Positions 1 through 9,197 of a stretch of 64,000 nt of DNA are shown here, in pieces. The stretch's first letter is position 1. Each line of letters begins with the position of its first letter. Position numbers and translations under genes: made by a program. Under the pieces are notes generated by a model. The model was given only the letters and a program-made list of their open reading frames with translations, had not been told where the DNA came from and searched no databases. Origin of the DNA: Clostridia bacterium (GTDB lineage Bacteria > Bacillota > Clostridia > Lachnospirales > Lachnospiraceae); NCBI GenBank assembly GCA_910575625.1, contig CAJTFD010000002.1, forward strand, positions 186,001-250,000, read 5' to 3'.

Positions 1-2
1 AG

Positions 3-680
3 GACATCTCCTTTGATGTGAGGGAGGGGGAGATCTTCGGGCTGTACGGCCTGGTGGGGGCCGGTCGGACCGAATTACTGGAGACGATCTTCGGGATCCG
101 CACCCGGGCGGCGGGGCGTGTGTATTTTAAAGACCGCCTCATGAATTTTAACAGTGCGCTGGAAGCCATGGAGCATGGGTTTGCGCTGATCACAGAGGAG
201 CGGAAGGCCAACGGGCTTTTCCTGAAAGGGGACCTGATCTTCAATACCACGATCGCAAACCTGCCCCAGTATAAGTCCGGCATCGCCCTCTCCGATCAGA
301 AGATGACCAAGGCGACGTCCAATGAGATCAAGGTCATGCACACGAAATGTATGGGGCCGGAAGATATGATCGCGAACCTTTCCGGCGGGAACCAGCAGAA
401 AGTCATCTTTGGGAAATGGCTGGAGAGGGGGCCCCAGATCTTCATGATGGACGAACCGACGAGGGGGATCGATGTGGGCGCAAAATATGAGATCTATGAA
501 CTGATCATCAATATGGCGAAACGGGGGAAGACAGTCATCGTCGTCTCCTCGGAGATGCCTGAGATCTTAGGCATCACCAACCGGATCGGGGTCATGTCCA
601 ACGGGCATCTCTCCGGGATCGTCAACACAAGAGAAACTGACCAGGAAGAACTTTTAAGGCTCAGCGCCAAATACCTATAG
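3..680 (+). CDS. mglA: Galactose/methyl-galactoside ABC importer ATP-binding protein, C-terminal part (cut by window edge)
   Basis: The reading frame is open from the first bases, so the gene begins before the window; 225 residues are visible. They form the second nucleotide-binding domain of a sugar importer ATPase with two fused ABC domains (MglA/RbsA/XylG type). Visible motifs are a P-loop variant GLVGAGRTE, the signature LSGGNQQK, and Walker B IFMMDEPTRGID. In such proteins this domain couples ATP hydrolysis to sugar uptake at the inner face of the membrane. The permease gene follows after 15 bases. The galactose assignment rests on the neighbours (MglB-type protein, galE, galK, galT); from this fragment alone a ribose or xylose ATPase could not be excluded. 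Confidence 0.9.
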   Translation, partial: DISFDVREGEIFGLYGLVGAGRTELLETIFGIRTRAAGRVYFKDRLMNFNSALEAMEHGFALITEERKANGLFLKGDLIFNTTIANLPQYKSGIALSDQKMTKATSNEIKVMHTKCMGPEDMIANLSGGNQQKVIFGKWLERGPQIFMMDEPTRGIDVGAKYEIYELIINMAKRGKTVIVVSSEMPEILGITNRIGVMSNGHLSGIVNTRETDQEELLRLSAKYL

Positions 681-695
681 GGAGGCAAAACGGAT

Positions 696-2342
696 ATGGA
701 TAACAAGATCCTTACAGCTGAACAGGAGATGAAGCTGCGCGCGCCGATCGACGAGCGTGTGGGAGCGATCCAGAAAAAGATCGACGATCTCAGGGAAGAC
801 GGTACAAACAAAGTCCTCGCCATCCAGAGTGAGATCGACAGTGTAAAGAGAGATCACATTTACACAAAAACAGAGAAAGAGAGAAGGATTGAAAAATACC
901 AGGCGGAACTGGAACAGGCAAGAGCGATCGAGACAAAAAATAAGGCTGCGATCGACAGCCTTATCGCCGAGGCGGAAGCATTCCTGAAAGCGGAGTTTGA
1001 TAAAGCGTATTTTCAGCCGGTCAGAGCAAGCTGCGAGCGGGAGAGAGCCCTGGCGAAAGAAAACTACAGCAAAGAGATCGAGAAACTGGAGCGGCAGCAC
1101 AAAGAGAACCTTGCAAAGATCTCGGACCACAATGAGATAAAAGACGAAAAGTATGTGCACAAGAACCGTCTGTTTGCCGCCAAGATGGAACTGGAAAAAG
1201 ATCTCCAGCAGATCAAAGACAGGCAGCATGCGGCCTACACCCACAGATATCATCTGATCGATATGCTGCGCATGTCCAAATTTACATTTGCAGAGTCGAG
1301 GGCGCAGAAGTGGGAAAATTATAAGTATACATTTAACCGCAGGTCATTCCTTTTGCAAAATGGTCTGTACATCGTCATCATCCTGATCTTTGTGGGGCTG
1401 TGCGTGATCACGCCGGTGGTCAAGAATACACCCTTACTTACATATAACAATGTGCTGAACATCCTCCAGCAGGCTTCACCGCGTATGTTCCTGGCTCTGG
1501 GTGTTGCGGGACTGATCCTTCTCACAGGTACGGACCTGTCGATCGGGCGTATGGTGGGCATGGGTATGACGACAGCCACGATCATCATGCACCAGGGCGT
1601 AAATACGGGCGGTGTCTTCGGGCACATCTTCGATTTCACAGGAGTCTCGATCGGTCTGCGGGTGATCATGGCGCTGGTGGCCTGTATCTTCTTATGTACG
1701 TGTTTCACATCGCTGGCCGGATTTTTTACCGCGAAATTCAAGATGCACCCGTTCATCTCCACCATGGCCAACATGCTGATGATCTTCGGTATCATCACTT
1801 ATGCCACAAAGGGTGTGTCTTTCGGCGCGATCGAACCGGCGATCCCGGGCATGATCATCCCGAAAGTGAATGGATTCCCCACGATCATCCTCTGGGCGGT
1901 GGCGGCGATCGCGATCATCTGGTTTATCTGGAACAAGACCACATTCGGCAAGAATCTCTACGCCGTGGGCGGGAATCCGGAGGCCGCATCCGTTTCCGGT
2001 ATCTCCGTATTCCGTGTGACTATGGGGGCCTTTATCCTGGCAGGTATCCTCTACGGCTTCGGTTCCTGGCTGGAATGTGCGCGTATGGTGGGCTCTGGGT
2101 CGGCGGCGTATGGCCAGGGCTGGGATATGGACGCGATCGCGGCCTGCGTAGTCGGCGGCGTATCTTTCACCGGCGGTATCGGGAAGATCTCCGGGGTGGT
2201 GGTCGGTGTGCTGATCTTTACCGCATTGACCTATTCTCTCACGATCCTCGGCATCGACACGAACCTCCAGTTCGTATTTGAGGGGATCATCATCATCTCA
2301 GCGGTCACCCTGGACTGTCTGAAATATGTCCAGAAAAAATGA
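696..2342 (+). CDS. mglC: Galactose/methyl-galactoside ABC importer permease with N-terminal coiled-coil extension
   Basis: A 548-residue protein. Roughly residues 215-548 are the multi-pass permease of the MglC/RbsC family, beginning at a hydrophobic run LYIVIILIFVGLCVITP and including the family-typical GTDLSIGRMVGMG and ASVSGI stretches. Residues 1 to about 210 are hydrophilic, rich in Glu, Lys, Arg and Ala, and read as long heptad-like helices, so a cytosolic coiled coil is inferred. Classical MglC is about 340 residues, so this is some 200 residues longer. It is the transmembrane pore partner of the ATPase encoded just upstream. A strong terminator follows the stop. The extension's role is unknown; it could bind the ATPase or another cytosolic partner. 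Confidence 0.88.
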   Translation: MDNKILTAEQEMKLRAPIDERVGAIQKKIDDLREDGTNKVLAIQSEIDSVKRDHIYTKTEKERRIEKYQAELEQARAIETKNKAAIDSLIAEAEAFLKAEFDKAYFQPVRASCERERALAKENYSKEIEKLERQHKENLAKISDHNEIKDEKYVHKNRLFAAKMELEKDLQQIKDRQHAAYTHRYHLIDMLRMSKFTFAESRAQKWENYKYTFNRRSFLLQNGLYIVIILIFVGLCVITPVVKNTPLLTYNNVLNILQQASPRMFLALGVAGLILLTGTDLSIGRMVGMGMTTATIIMHQGVNTGGVFGHIFDFTGVSIGLRVIMALVACIFLCTCFTSLAGFFTAKFKMHPFISTMANMLMIFGIITYATKGVSFGAIEPAIPGMIIPKVNGFPTIILWAVAAIAIIWFIWNKTTFGKNLYAVGGNPEAASVSGISVFRVTMGAFILAGILYGFGSWLECARMVGSGSAAYGQGWDMDAIAACVVGGVSFTGGIGKISGVVVGVLIFTALTYSLTILGIDTNLQFVFEGIIIISAVTLDCLKYVQKK

Positions 2343-2358
2343 TATCGATGGACGGCAA

Positions 2359-2391
2359 AAAAGAGTCAGAGCAGATACTGGCTCTTTTTTT
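2359..2391 (+). terminator. Rho-independent terminator after mglC
   Basis: Stem AAGAGTCAG / CTGGCTCTT (one G-U pair) with a short loop, followed by a run of seven T. It closes the sugar importer operon. Confidence 0.85.
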
Positions 2392-2494
2392 GACGATCAT
2401 TTTAAATATGGTCAGAGCCGGAGCGTGTTTGAAGATCCATCCACGCCAAGTGCACGTCCCACTTTGTGATATACAGTTGACATAAAATATTTAT

Positions 2495-2504
2495 TGAAAA
2501 CGCT
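2495..2504 (+). promoter_or_regulatory. Possible partial cre-like site (TGAAAACGCT)
   Basis: TGAAAACGCT matches the first ten positions of the Gram-positive catabolite-responsive element consensus, but the second half (CTTG) does not match well. It lies 13 bases before the -35 box of the promoter for the two-component genes. A catabolite-control role is inference. Confidence 0.25.
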
Positions 2505-2517
2505 CTTGGAATGAGAA

Positions 2518-2546
2518 TTTACATCCGTCCCCGATCCTGTTATAAT
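2518..2546 (+). promoter_or_regulatory. Promoter for the sensor/regulator genes
   Basis: TTTACA (2518-2523), 17-base spacer, TATAAT (2541-2546). It lies 40 bases before the response-regulator start codon, in the 244-base gap between the terminator region and that gene. Confidence 0.75.
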
Positions 2547-2586
2547 AACAAAAAAAGGAAAGGCCGATACATGGGGAAAAGGTGCT

Positions 2587-4197
2587 GTGGATATGTATAC
2601 CGTGCTCTTGGCAGACGACGAGGAGGAAGCGATAAAAGTCATCGTGAAAAAGATCGACTGGGAAGCGCTGGGCTTTTCGGTGATCGGATCTGCGGACAAT
2701 GGGGTAAAGGCTCTGGAGATGGTGGAGGAGTCCCAGCCGGATGTGCTGGTGACGGACATCAAGATGCCCTATATGGATGGCATGGAATTGTCGGACCGGG
2801 TGAAGACGGCATTTCCGGCCACCAAGATCTTGCTGTTCACAGGATTTGATGAGTTCGAGTATGCGAAAGAGGCCATCCATCTGGAGGTGGAGGAGTATAT
2901 CCTCAAACCTGTCAATTCCGTGGAGCTGACAGAGGTGTTCCGTCAGCTGAAGATCAAGCTGGACCAGGAGATCAGCGAAAAGCGCAACGTGGAGACACTG
3001 CAGAAACATTATCTGGAATCCCTGCCCCTGCTCCAGGCGGATTTCTATTCGGCCCTGATGGAGGGGCGGATCCGCGGGGATGAGATCGACCGGTATCTCG
3101 CGGATTATCAGATATCTTTGGAGGGTCCGCTCTTTTGCTGCCTGGTCATCCATACGTCCTCCAGGCAGGCATTGGAGAGTATAGATCCCCTGCTCCTGTC
3201 CACGTCCGTCCGGGAACAGGCGATCGAACGTCTGGGGGAGAGATGGCAGGTCAAGAGTTTTCCCTATCTGGGAAATACGGTCTTCATCGCACAGCTTAAG
3301 AGTGAAAATGAGGTATCGGAGCTGACCGATGAGTGTGACCGGTTCTGCAAATACGCCCGCCGCATGGTCGGGGCTTTTGTCACGGTGGGGATCGGGCCGG
3401 TCTGCCGGACGGTCATGGAACTGCCGCAGTCTTACAGCAGCGCACGGGAGGCAGTGTCGTACCGTGCGATCTACGGCGCATCCAGGGCGATCAATATGAA
3501 GGAGATCGTCCCACAGGACATGGCAACGTCCAGTTTTTCAGATGAGGAGGAGCTCTCCAGCCTGTTCCGGACAATCCGCATAGGCGGGGAAGAGGAGGTG
3601 CGGGAGGCGGTCAGCCGGTATCTGACCAGCATCACATCCCAGTATAGATCTATGCAGCATCATCACATCGGCATCATGGAGCTGATCAGTGCATTGTACC
3701 GGTTTGCGCTGAACAACGATATCGTTCTGGAGGACAAGATCGGGGATGTGGAAAAGATGTACGGCAGTCTGCTGGATCTGGAGCCGGAGGCATTGGAGAA
3801 GTGGCTTTTGGATATCAGCCTCTTTTTCCGGGAGCAGATGATCCATGCGCGGAGCCGGTCCACCCGGTCACTGATCGCCCGGGCCCAGGAATATGTGGGC
3901 AGCAATTATGCGGATGAAGAACTCTCCCTGGATAAGATCTGCGCGGCGTTGGGCGTGTCAAATTCTTACTTTTCCGCCATGTTTAAGAAGGAGACGGGGG
4001 AGAGCTTCGTCGCCTATCTGACGGATCACCGCATGGAGCGGGCTTCCCGCCTTCTGATCGAGACAAATGAGAAGAGCTATATGATCGCAAGACAGGTGGG
4101 CTACACAGACCCGAATTATTTCAGCTATGTATTCAAGAGGAGATTCGGGGTGTCGCCGTCCAAATACAGAACGGAGCATGCAGACAGTGGGCGATAA
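2587..4197 (+). CDS. Response regulator, REC plus AraC-type HTH (YesN family)
   Basis: A 536-residue protein. Residues 1-120 are a receiver domain with acidic pocket D10/D11, phospho-acceptor D57 (VTDIKMP) and K107 (YILKPV). The middle 280 residues are a helical linker common in YesN proteins. The last 100 residues are an AraC-type double helix-turn-helix (SLDKICAALGVSNSYFSAMFKKE, in part, then YTDPNYFSYVFKRRFGVSPSKYR, in part). A GTG start at 2587 is used; ATG at 2593 is equally possible. It overlaps the kinase gene downstream. It probably activates the nearby sugar genes when phosphorylated; the neighbourhood points to galactose. AraC-type regulators of this kind usually bind direct repeats, and a candidate pair lies upstream of galE. 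Confidence 0.9.
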   Translation: MDMYTVLLADDEEEAIKVIVKKIDWEALGFSVIGSADNGVKALEMVEESQPDVLVTDIKMPYMDGMELSDRVKTAFPATKILLFTGFDEFEYAKEAIHLEVEEYILKPVNSVELTEVFRQLKIKLDQEISEKRNVETLQKHYLESLPLLQADFYSALMEGRIRGDEIDRYLADYQISLEGPLFCCLVIHTSSRQALESIDPLLLSTSVREQAIERLGERWQVKSFPYLGNTVFIAQLKSENEVSELTDECDRFCKYARRMVGAFVTVGIGPVCRTVMELPQSYSSAREAVSYRAIYGASRAINMKEIVPQDMATSSFSDEEELSSLFRTIRIGGEEEVREAVSRYLTSITSQYRSMQHHHIGIMELISALYRFALNNDIVLEDKIGDVEKMYGSLLDLEPEALEKWLLDISLFFREQMIHARSRSTRSLIARAQEYVGSNYADEELSLDKICAALGVSNSYFSAMFKKETGESFVAYLTDHRMERASRLLIETNEKSYMIARQVGYTDPNYFSYVFKRRFGVSPSKYRTEHADSGR

Positions 4198-6052
4198 GTA
4201 TTTCAGGAATCTGAAAAAATACAGATTCAGAGGGATCCAATCCATGATCATGGCTGCCTTTTCCATCACCTCCCTCTGCATCTTGCTGATCATGGGCATC
4301 GTGATGTATCTCCGGTTTTCTGCCTCGGCCCGGCAGGAGATGATCGCGGGCACGCAGAAACTGATGGAGCAGGCCGGGGAGAACTTGGAGGATTACCTGA
4401 TCAGCATGCGCAGGGTGTCGGATTCCATCTATTATAATGTGATCAAAGAAAATGATCTTTCCAGCCAGGACCAGGATATCCAGCGGGGGATGAACCTCCT
4501 CTACGAGGCGAACCGTGACAATCTGCGCAGCATCGCGGTGTACAACGATTACGGGAGCCTTCTGGCGGCAGAGCCGGTGGCTTGGCAGAAGGAGGATCCG
4601 GATATCACCCAGCAGGGCTGGTATGAGCGGGCCATGGGCGAGCGGGAGAACATGCACTTTTCCGTGCCGCATATCCAGAATCTGTTTGACGATGCTTCTT
4701 TCCGCTACTATTGGGTGATCTCCTTGAGCCGTGTGGTGGAGCTGACGGATAAGGGGACTTCCCGGCCGGGGGTGCTCCTTGTGGATATGGATTATTCCAG
4801 CATCGCCCGGATGATGAGACAGATCAATGCGTCGGGCAGCGGACAGTATTTTTATCTGTGCGACAGTAATGGGAGGATCATCTACCACACCCGCCAGATG
4901 CAGATCAGAGGCGGCATCGCGGCGGAGAACAGCAGGCAGGCCGCGGCCTATAAGGATGGCGTTTACGATGAAGTCTTTAACGGGGAGCGCCGGAAGGTGG
5001 TGGTCAACACGATCAGTTATACAGGATGGAAGCTGGTGGGCGTGATCCCCTATCCGGCTTTCACATCCGGGATGTTCAACATCCGGTATTTTATCATGAT
5101 CTTCATGCTGCTGATCGCGATGATGCTGGTGTTCATAAACCGGGTCGTGGCTGTCAGGATCTCCAGCCCGATCTTAAAACTGGATGCGTCCATTCTGGAA
5201 TATGAGGCGGGGGAAAAGCCAGAGATCTACATTGGCGGTTCCCAGGAGATCCGGCATCTGGGCATCTCCGTGCAAAATTCCTACGAACAGATCGATCAGC
5301 TCATGAAAGAGATCGTCCGGGAACAGAATGAGCGCAGAAAGAGTGAACTGGACGCTCTGCAGAGCCAGATCAACCCCCATTTTCTGTACAACGCACTGGA
5401 TTCCATCACCTGGATGGTGGAGGGGGAGCGCAATGATGACGCGGTCTTTATGATCTCAGAGTTGGCGCGATTTTTCCGCATCAGTTTATCCAAAGGGCGC
5501 ACAGTGATCAGCATAAAGGATGAGCTCCAACACGCGAAGAGCTATATGAACATACAGAAAGTGCGCCATAAAGAGACATTTTCCATGGTATTCGACGTGG
5601 ATCCGTCCGTTGTTTCCTGTTGTACGGTGAAACTCATCTTACAGCCGATCCTGGAAAACGCGATCAATTACGGAGTGGCGGGCATGGATGACTGCGGCGA
5701 GATCCGGATAGTCGGGAGGCAGCGGGACGGGCGGATCCTCCTCTCCGTCATCGATAACGGTATGGGGATGCCTGAGGAGGAGGCCAGATCGCTGCTGACG
5801 GATAATGACCGGGTGCACAAGCACGGGTCAGGGGTGGGCCTGATCAATGTGAACAAACGGATCCAGGTCCTTTTTGGGAAAGAATACGGCCTTACGGTCA
5901 AAAGTGAGCCGGATGAGGGGACAGAAGTCATCATCTGTATCCCTGCCGTCCCCTACACGGAAGAGAGCAGGAAGATCCTGGAGAAGGGTTATCTCTTCAG
6001 TAAAGAGGAACTGGACACAGAGGGGGCACAGGGAATGGAAGAGATAAAATGA
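4178..6052 (+). CDS. Sensor histidine kinase (YesM/LytS type)
   Basis: About 624 residues. An N-terminal membrane helix (IMAAFSITSLCILLIMGIVM) precedes an extracellular sensing region of roughly 260 residues, then a second membrane helix (YFIMIFMLLIAMMLVFI). A HAMP-like linker and coiled coil follow, then the His_kinase domain with phospho-acceptor histidine in QINPHFLYNALDS, and an HATPase_c domain with DNGMGMP and GSGVGLINV. The start is taken at ATG 4178, inside the end of the regulator gene; GTG 4187 is possible. The gene is translationally linked on both sides: it overlaps the regulator, and its stop overlaps the ATG of the sugar-binding protein gene. The extracellular domain is inferred to read out that binding protein, as in XylFII-LytS systems. 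Confidence 0.9.
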   Translation: MQTVGDKYFRNLKKYRFRGIQSMIMAAFSITSLCILLIMGIVMYLRFSASARQEMIAGTQKLMEQAGENLEDYLISMRRVSDSIYYNVIKENDLSSQDQDIQRGMNLLYEANRDNLRSIAVYNDYGSLLAAEPVAWQKEDPDITQQGWYERAMGERENMHFSVPHIQNLFDDASFRYYWVISLSRVVELTDKGTSRPGVLLVDMDYSSIARMMRQINASGSGQYFYLCDSNGRIIYHTRQMQIRGGIAAENSRQAAAYKDGVYDEVFNGERRKVVVNTISYTGWKLVGVIPYPAFTSGMFNIRYFIMIFMLLIAMMLVFINRVVAVRISSPILKLDASILEYEAGEKPEIYIGGSQEIRHLGISVQNSYEQIDQLMKEIVREQNERRKSELDALQSQINPHFLYNALDSITWMVEGERNDDAVFMISELARFFRISLSKGRTVISIKDELQHAKSYMNIQKVRHKETFSMVFDVDPSVVSCCTVKLILQPILENAINYGVAGMDDCGEIRIVGRQRDGRILLSVIDNGMGMPEEEARSLLTDNDRVHKHGSGVGLINVNKRIQVLFGKEYGLTVKSEPDEGTEVIICIPAVPYTEESRKILEKGYLFSKEELDTEGAQGMEEIK

Positions 6053-7008
6053 AAGACAATAAAAAGATATTTATCCTGACAGAAGCCGTCCTGGCGATCC
6101 TGGTGCTCTTTTTGGTGTCTATCATCTTATGGGAAAAGATCGGGGACGACTGCATCAGGGTCTCCGTGGTGGTCCAAGATCCGGACGACGGCCAGTGGTC
6201 AGCTTTTAAATACGGCCTGAAGATGGCGGCGGAGGATCTGGGGATTGATCTGTCCATTGTCAGCACAGGCGGGGTGCTGACGGCCCGGGAGCTGGAGGAG
6301 ATCATCCTGTATGAGACAGACAACGGGGCGGACGGCATCATCGTGCAGCCTGTCCCGGAAAGCGATCTAGAGCGGCTCTCAGAAAAGATAAAAAAGAAGA
6401 TCCCGGTCCTGCTGGTGGGTACCCAGGCATCCCGGACATTTCCGACCGTGGGGCCAAACGACCGTCAGATGGGTACAGCGCTGGCAGAGGAGCTGCTGAG
6501 AGACCAGGTTGGAAATATGGATGGAAAAGTCCTGGGGATCCTGGCGGAATATACGGATCCCAAGGGGGCCTCCGACAGGGAACAGGGATTCTTGGACGGT
6601 ATAAAAGAGGCGGGGGCTCAGATCCGCTGGTCGGTCTCCAGTCGGGATTTGGATGCGCGGGAGGAATCCCTGGGATCTTTGCCGGAGGTGGATCTTGTGG
6701 TCGCGCTGGATGATATCAGTCTGCGGATGGCGGGGGAGCATGCGGCGGCAAAAGATCTGCACGGTGCGTTGCTGTACGGGATCGGGCACTCGACGCAGGC
6801 GGTCTACTACCTGGATACGGATATCGTGCAGTGCCTGATCGTGCCGGATGGGTTTGATGTGGGTTACCAGGGTTTGACGGAAATCGCCCAGAGCATGGGC
6901 CATCCTTTTTACAAAATGAAGGATCAGACGGTCTCCCACACGGTCCTGCGCAGAGATATATTATTTACTGAAGAAAATCAGGAGATCATTTTTACAATGA
7001 GTCAGTAG
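6049..7008 (+). CDS. Membrane-anchored periplasmic-type sugar-binding protein (probable co-sensor)
   Basis: A 319-residue protein with one N-terminal hydrophobic helix (AVLAILVLFLVSIILWEKIG) lacking a lipobox or clear cleavage site, so it is probably held in the membrane by this helix. The rest is a type I periplasmic-binding fold (Peripla_BP_4 type): VVVQDPDDGQWSAFKYGLK, in part, GADGIIVQPVPES, and VDLVVALDDISLRMAGE. It starts at ATG 6049, overlapping the kinase stop by four bases. In Clostridia such proteins (for example XylFII) bind a sugar and control a LytS/YesM kinase; that role is inferred from gene order. It lacks the calcium loop seen in the next gene, so its ligand is not evident from sequence. 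Confidence 0.8.
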   Translation: MKDNKKIFILTEAVLAILVLFLVSIILWEKIGDDCIRVSVVVQDPDDGQWSAFKYGLKMAAEDLGIDLSIVSTGGVLTARELEEIILYETDNGADGIIVQPVPESDLERLSEKIKKKIPVLLVGTQASRTFPTVGPNDRQMGTALAEELLRDQVGNMDGKVLGILAEYTDPKGASDREQGFLDGIKEAGAQIRWSVSSRDLDAREESLGSLPEVDLVVALDDISLRMAGEHAAAKDLHGALLYGIGHSTQAVYYLDTDIVQCLIVPDGFDVGYQGLTEIAQSMGHPFYKMKDQTVSHTVLRRDILFTEENQEIIFTMSQ

Positions 7009-7026
7009 AGGCAGGGATGTGATGGA

Positions 7027-8061
7027 GTGAAAAAATATCTTATATTCGGGCTGGCCGTCCTGCTGGGTGTGCAGTGCTTCGGTGCCTGTGGGAGACAGCG
7101 GCCGGACAAGCCGGGGCGGATCCAGGTTGGGGTGGCCTGCTATGACCAGAGCGATACATTTCTCGGTGAATTGATCGGATGTCTGCGAAAGGAGCTGGCC
7201 GCCCAGGAGAGTGACGGGCTTGAGATCACGGTCACAGTGCGGGATGCCGCGGGCTCACAGCGCACCCAGGATGACCAGGTGATGGAGCTGATCGAGATGG
7301 GGTGCCGTGTCCTCTGTGTGAACCTGGTGGACCGGGCGGACCCGTCCGAGATCATCGACCTGGCCAGGGAAAACGATGTGCCGCTCATATTTTTTAACCG
7401 GGAGCCTGTGGCAGAGGACATGATGCAGTGGGATCGATTGTATTATGTGGGGGCTTACGCCGAGCAGTCCGGGACCATGCAGGGGGAGCTGGCGGCCGCT
7501 GCCATCCAGGAAGACAGCCAGGTGGACCGCAATAAGGACGGGAAGATCCAGTATGTGGTGATCGAGGGGGAAGCCGGACACCAGGATGCCATCATCCGCA
7601 CGGAGAGTGCGGTGGACGCCCTGAAAAAGAGAGGGGTCCAACTTGAGAAGCTGGGCAGCGGGATGGCCAACTGGGACCGCGCCCAGGCGCAGAACCGGAT
7701 GCAGCAGATGATCGGACAGTATCCCAACCAGATCGAGCTGGTCCTGGCGAACAATGACGCGATGGCCCTCGGGGCAGTGGATGCCTATGCGAAACTGAAC
7801 CATACAGGGTCGGCGCTGCCGCTCTTTTTCGGGATCGACGGCACAGGGGTGGGTTTGGAAGCTGTGATGGATTCCAGGTTAGCGGGCACAGTGTACAACG
7901 ACAAAGAGGGACAGGCACAGGCCATAGCACAGATCGCTGTCGCTGTGGTGACAGGACAAGGGATGGAGCAGATCGATCTTGAAAAAGACCGGTATGTCTA
8001 TCTGCCTTATACAAAGATCACCGATGAAAATATCAATAGCTTTCTCAACAAAGAACAGTGA
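7027..8061 (+). CDS. mglB: Galactose/glucose-binding protein (MglB family)
   Basis: A 344-residue secreted protein. GTG start at 7027. The N-terminal hydrophobic segment ends in CFGACGR, a plausible though imperfect lipobox, so a lipoprotein is likely. Residues matching the known sugar site of E. coli GGBP are present: DTF, VNLVD, FFNREP, GHQDA followed by R, NWDRAQ, ANNDAM and FGIDG. The calcium-binding loop DRNKDGKIQ is also conserved. This supports binding of galactose or glucose for the importer, and possibly presentation to the sensor kinase. It sits downstream of the sensor genes rather than upstream of mglA, where mglB commonly lies; a second copy outside the window cannot be excluded. 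Confidence 0.88.
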   Translation: MKKYLIFGLAVLLGVQCFGACGRQRPDKPGRIQVGVACYDQSDTFLGELIGCLRKELAAQESDGLEITVTVRDAAGSQRTQDDQVMELIEMGCRVLCVNLVDRADPSEIIDLARENDVPLIFFNREPVAEDMMQWDRLYYVGAYAEQSGTMQGELAAAAIQEDSQVDRNKDGKIQYVVIEGEAGHQDAIIRTESAVDALKKRGVQLEKLGSGMANWDRAQAQNRMQQMIGQYPNQIELVLANNDAMALGAVDAYAKLNHTGSALPLFFGIDGTGVGLEAVMDSRLAGTVYNDKEGQAQAIAQIAVAVVTGQGMEQIDLEKDRYVYLPYTKITDENINSFLNKEQ

Positions 8062-8079
8062 GGTATAAACGGTTTAGAA

Positions 8080-8126
8080 GTTTGCAAAATATCCATCTGT
8101 CACTGCGAGTTTGGACAAAATATACA
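8080..8126 (+). promoter_or_regulatory. Direct repeat upstream of galE, candidate regulator-binding sites
   Basis: GTTTGCAAAATATCCA (8080-8095) and GTTTGGACAAAATATACA (8109-8126) are similar and start 29 bases apart, in the 121-base gap before galE. AraC-type regulators of the YesN class often bind such direct repeats. No convincing -35/-10 pair was found in the same gap. Confidence 0.35.
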
Positions 8127-8182
8127 GAAGGGAAGTTTTGCGGTCACTTAATAAATGACAACAAGAAAGGAGTTTGCATCTT

Positions 8183-9175
8183 ATGAAGATCTTGGTACTT
8201 GGGGGCGCGGGTTACATCGGTTCCCACACAGTTTATGAACTGATCGATCACGGTGATGAGGTGGTCATCTTTGACAACCTGGAGACAGGACACAGGGAGG
8301 CCATCCATCCGAAGGCAGAGTTTTACCAGGGGGATATGCGCAGGCGGAAAGATGTGGACCGTGTGCTGGATGCGGAGCAGGGGATCGACGCGGTGATCCA
8401 TTTTGCGGCCAACTCCCTGGTGGGGGAGAGCATGACCGATCCGCTGAAATACTATGACAACAATCTGTGCGGGACGAAAGTGTTCTTAGAGTCCATGGTG
8501 GCCCATGGCCTGGATAAGATCGTGTTCTCCTCAACGGCCGCCACCTACGGTGAACCAGAGAGCATTCCGATCAGGGAGACGGATCATACGGAGCCGACAA
8601 ACACCTATGGAGAGACGAAGCTGTCCATGGAGAAGATGTTCAAGTGGACCGGAAAGGCCCATGGGCTGCGCTATGTGTCCCTGCGGTATTTCAACGCCTG
8701 TGGCGCACATGCCAGCGGGCAGATCGGGGAGGATCACAGCCCGGAGACGCACCTGATCCCACTGATCTTACAGGTACCCAATGGGAAGCGGGAGGCGATC
8801 AGCATATTCGGGGATGATTATCCCACGAAGGACGGGACCTGTGTGCGGGATTATATCCATGTGACGGATCTGGCCCAGGCGCATATCCTGGCCGTGCGGT
8901 ATCTGATGGACGGCGGCGAGAGCGATATCTTCAATCTGGGCAACGGCGTGGGCTTCACAGTCAATGAAGTAGTCCAGGCGGCCAGGAATGTGACGGGAAG
9001 ATCCATACCGGCAGTCATGGAAGGACGCAGGGCGGGGGATCCGGGTACGCTGATCGCGTCCAGCGAGAAGGCGAAGGAGATCCTGGGATGGAAGCCGCAG
9101 TTTGCGGATCTGGAGCAGATCATCAGCTCAGCCTGGAAATGGCACAGCACCCATCCGAACGGATACGGGAAATAA
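8183..9175 (+). CDS. galE: UDP-glucose 4-epimerase
   Basis: A 330-residue protein of the extended SDR family that interconverts UDP-galactose and UDP-glucose in the cytosol. The NAD motif GGAGYIGSH is at the N-terminus, the catalytic Ser-Tyr-Lys set is seen in SSTAATYG and TYGETK, and RYFNACGA and DYIHVTDLA are family-typical. Full length for the family (about 330-340). ATG 8183 is chosen because AAAGGAG lies ten bases before it; the TTG at 8174 directly abuts that site. It is the first gene of a galE-galK-galT run. Confidence 0.96.
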   Translation: MKILVLGGAGYIGSHTVYELIDHGDEVVIFDNLETGHREAIHPKAEFYQGDMRRRKDVDRVLDAEQGIDAVIHFAANSLVGESMTDPLKYYDNNLCGTKVFLESMVAHGLDKIVFSSTAATYGEPESIPIRETDHTEPTNTYGETKLSMEKMFKWTGKAHGLRYVSLRYFNACGAHASGQIGEDHSPETHLIPLILQVPNGKREAISIFGDDYPTKDGTCVRDYIHVTDLAQAHILAVRYLMDGGESDIFNLGNGVGFTVNEVVQAARNVTGRSIPAVMEGRRAGDPGTLIASSEKAKEILGWKPQFADLEQIISSAWKWHSTHPNGYGK

Positions 9176-9197
9176 GAACATAGATAGGAGAGGTTCG

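Noticed and set aside
4133-4888. A 251-codon minus-strand open frame opposite the histidine kinase
   Set aside because: Antisense to the kinase sensor region, His/Leu-rich shadow composition, no ribosome-binding site.
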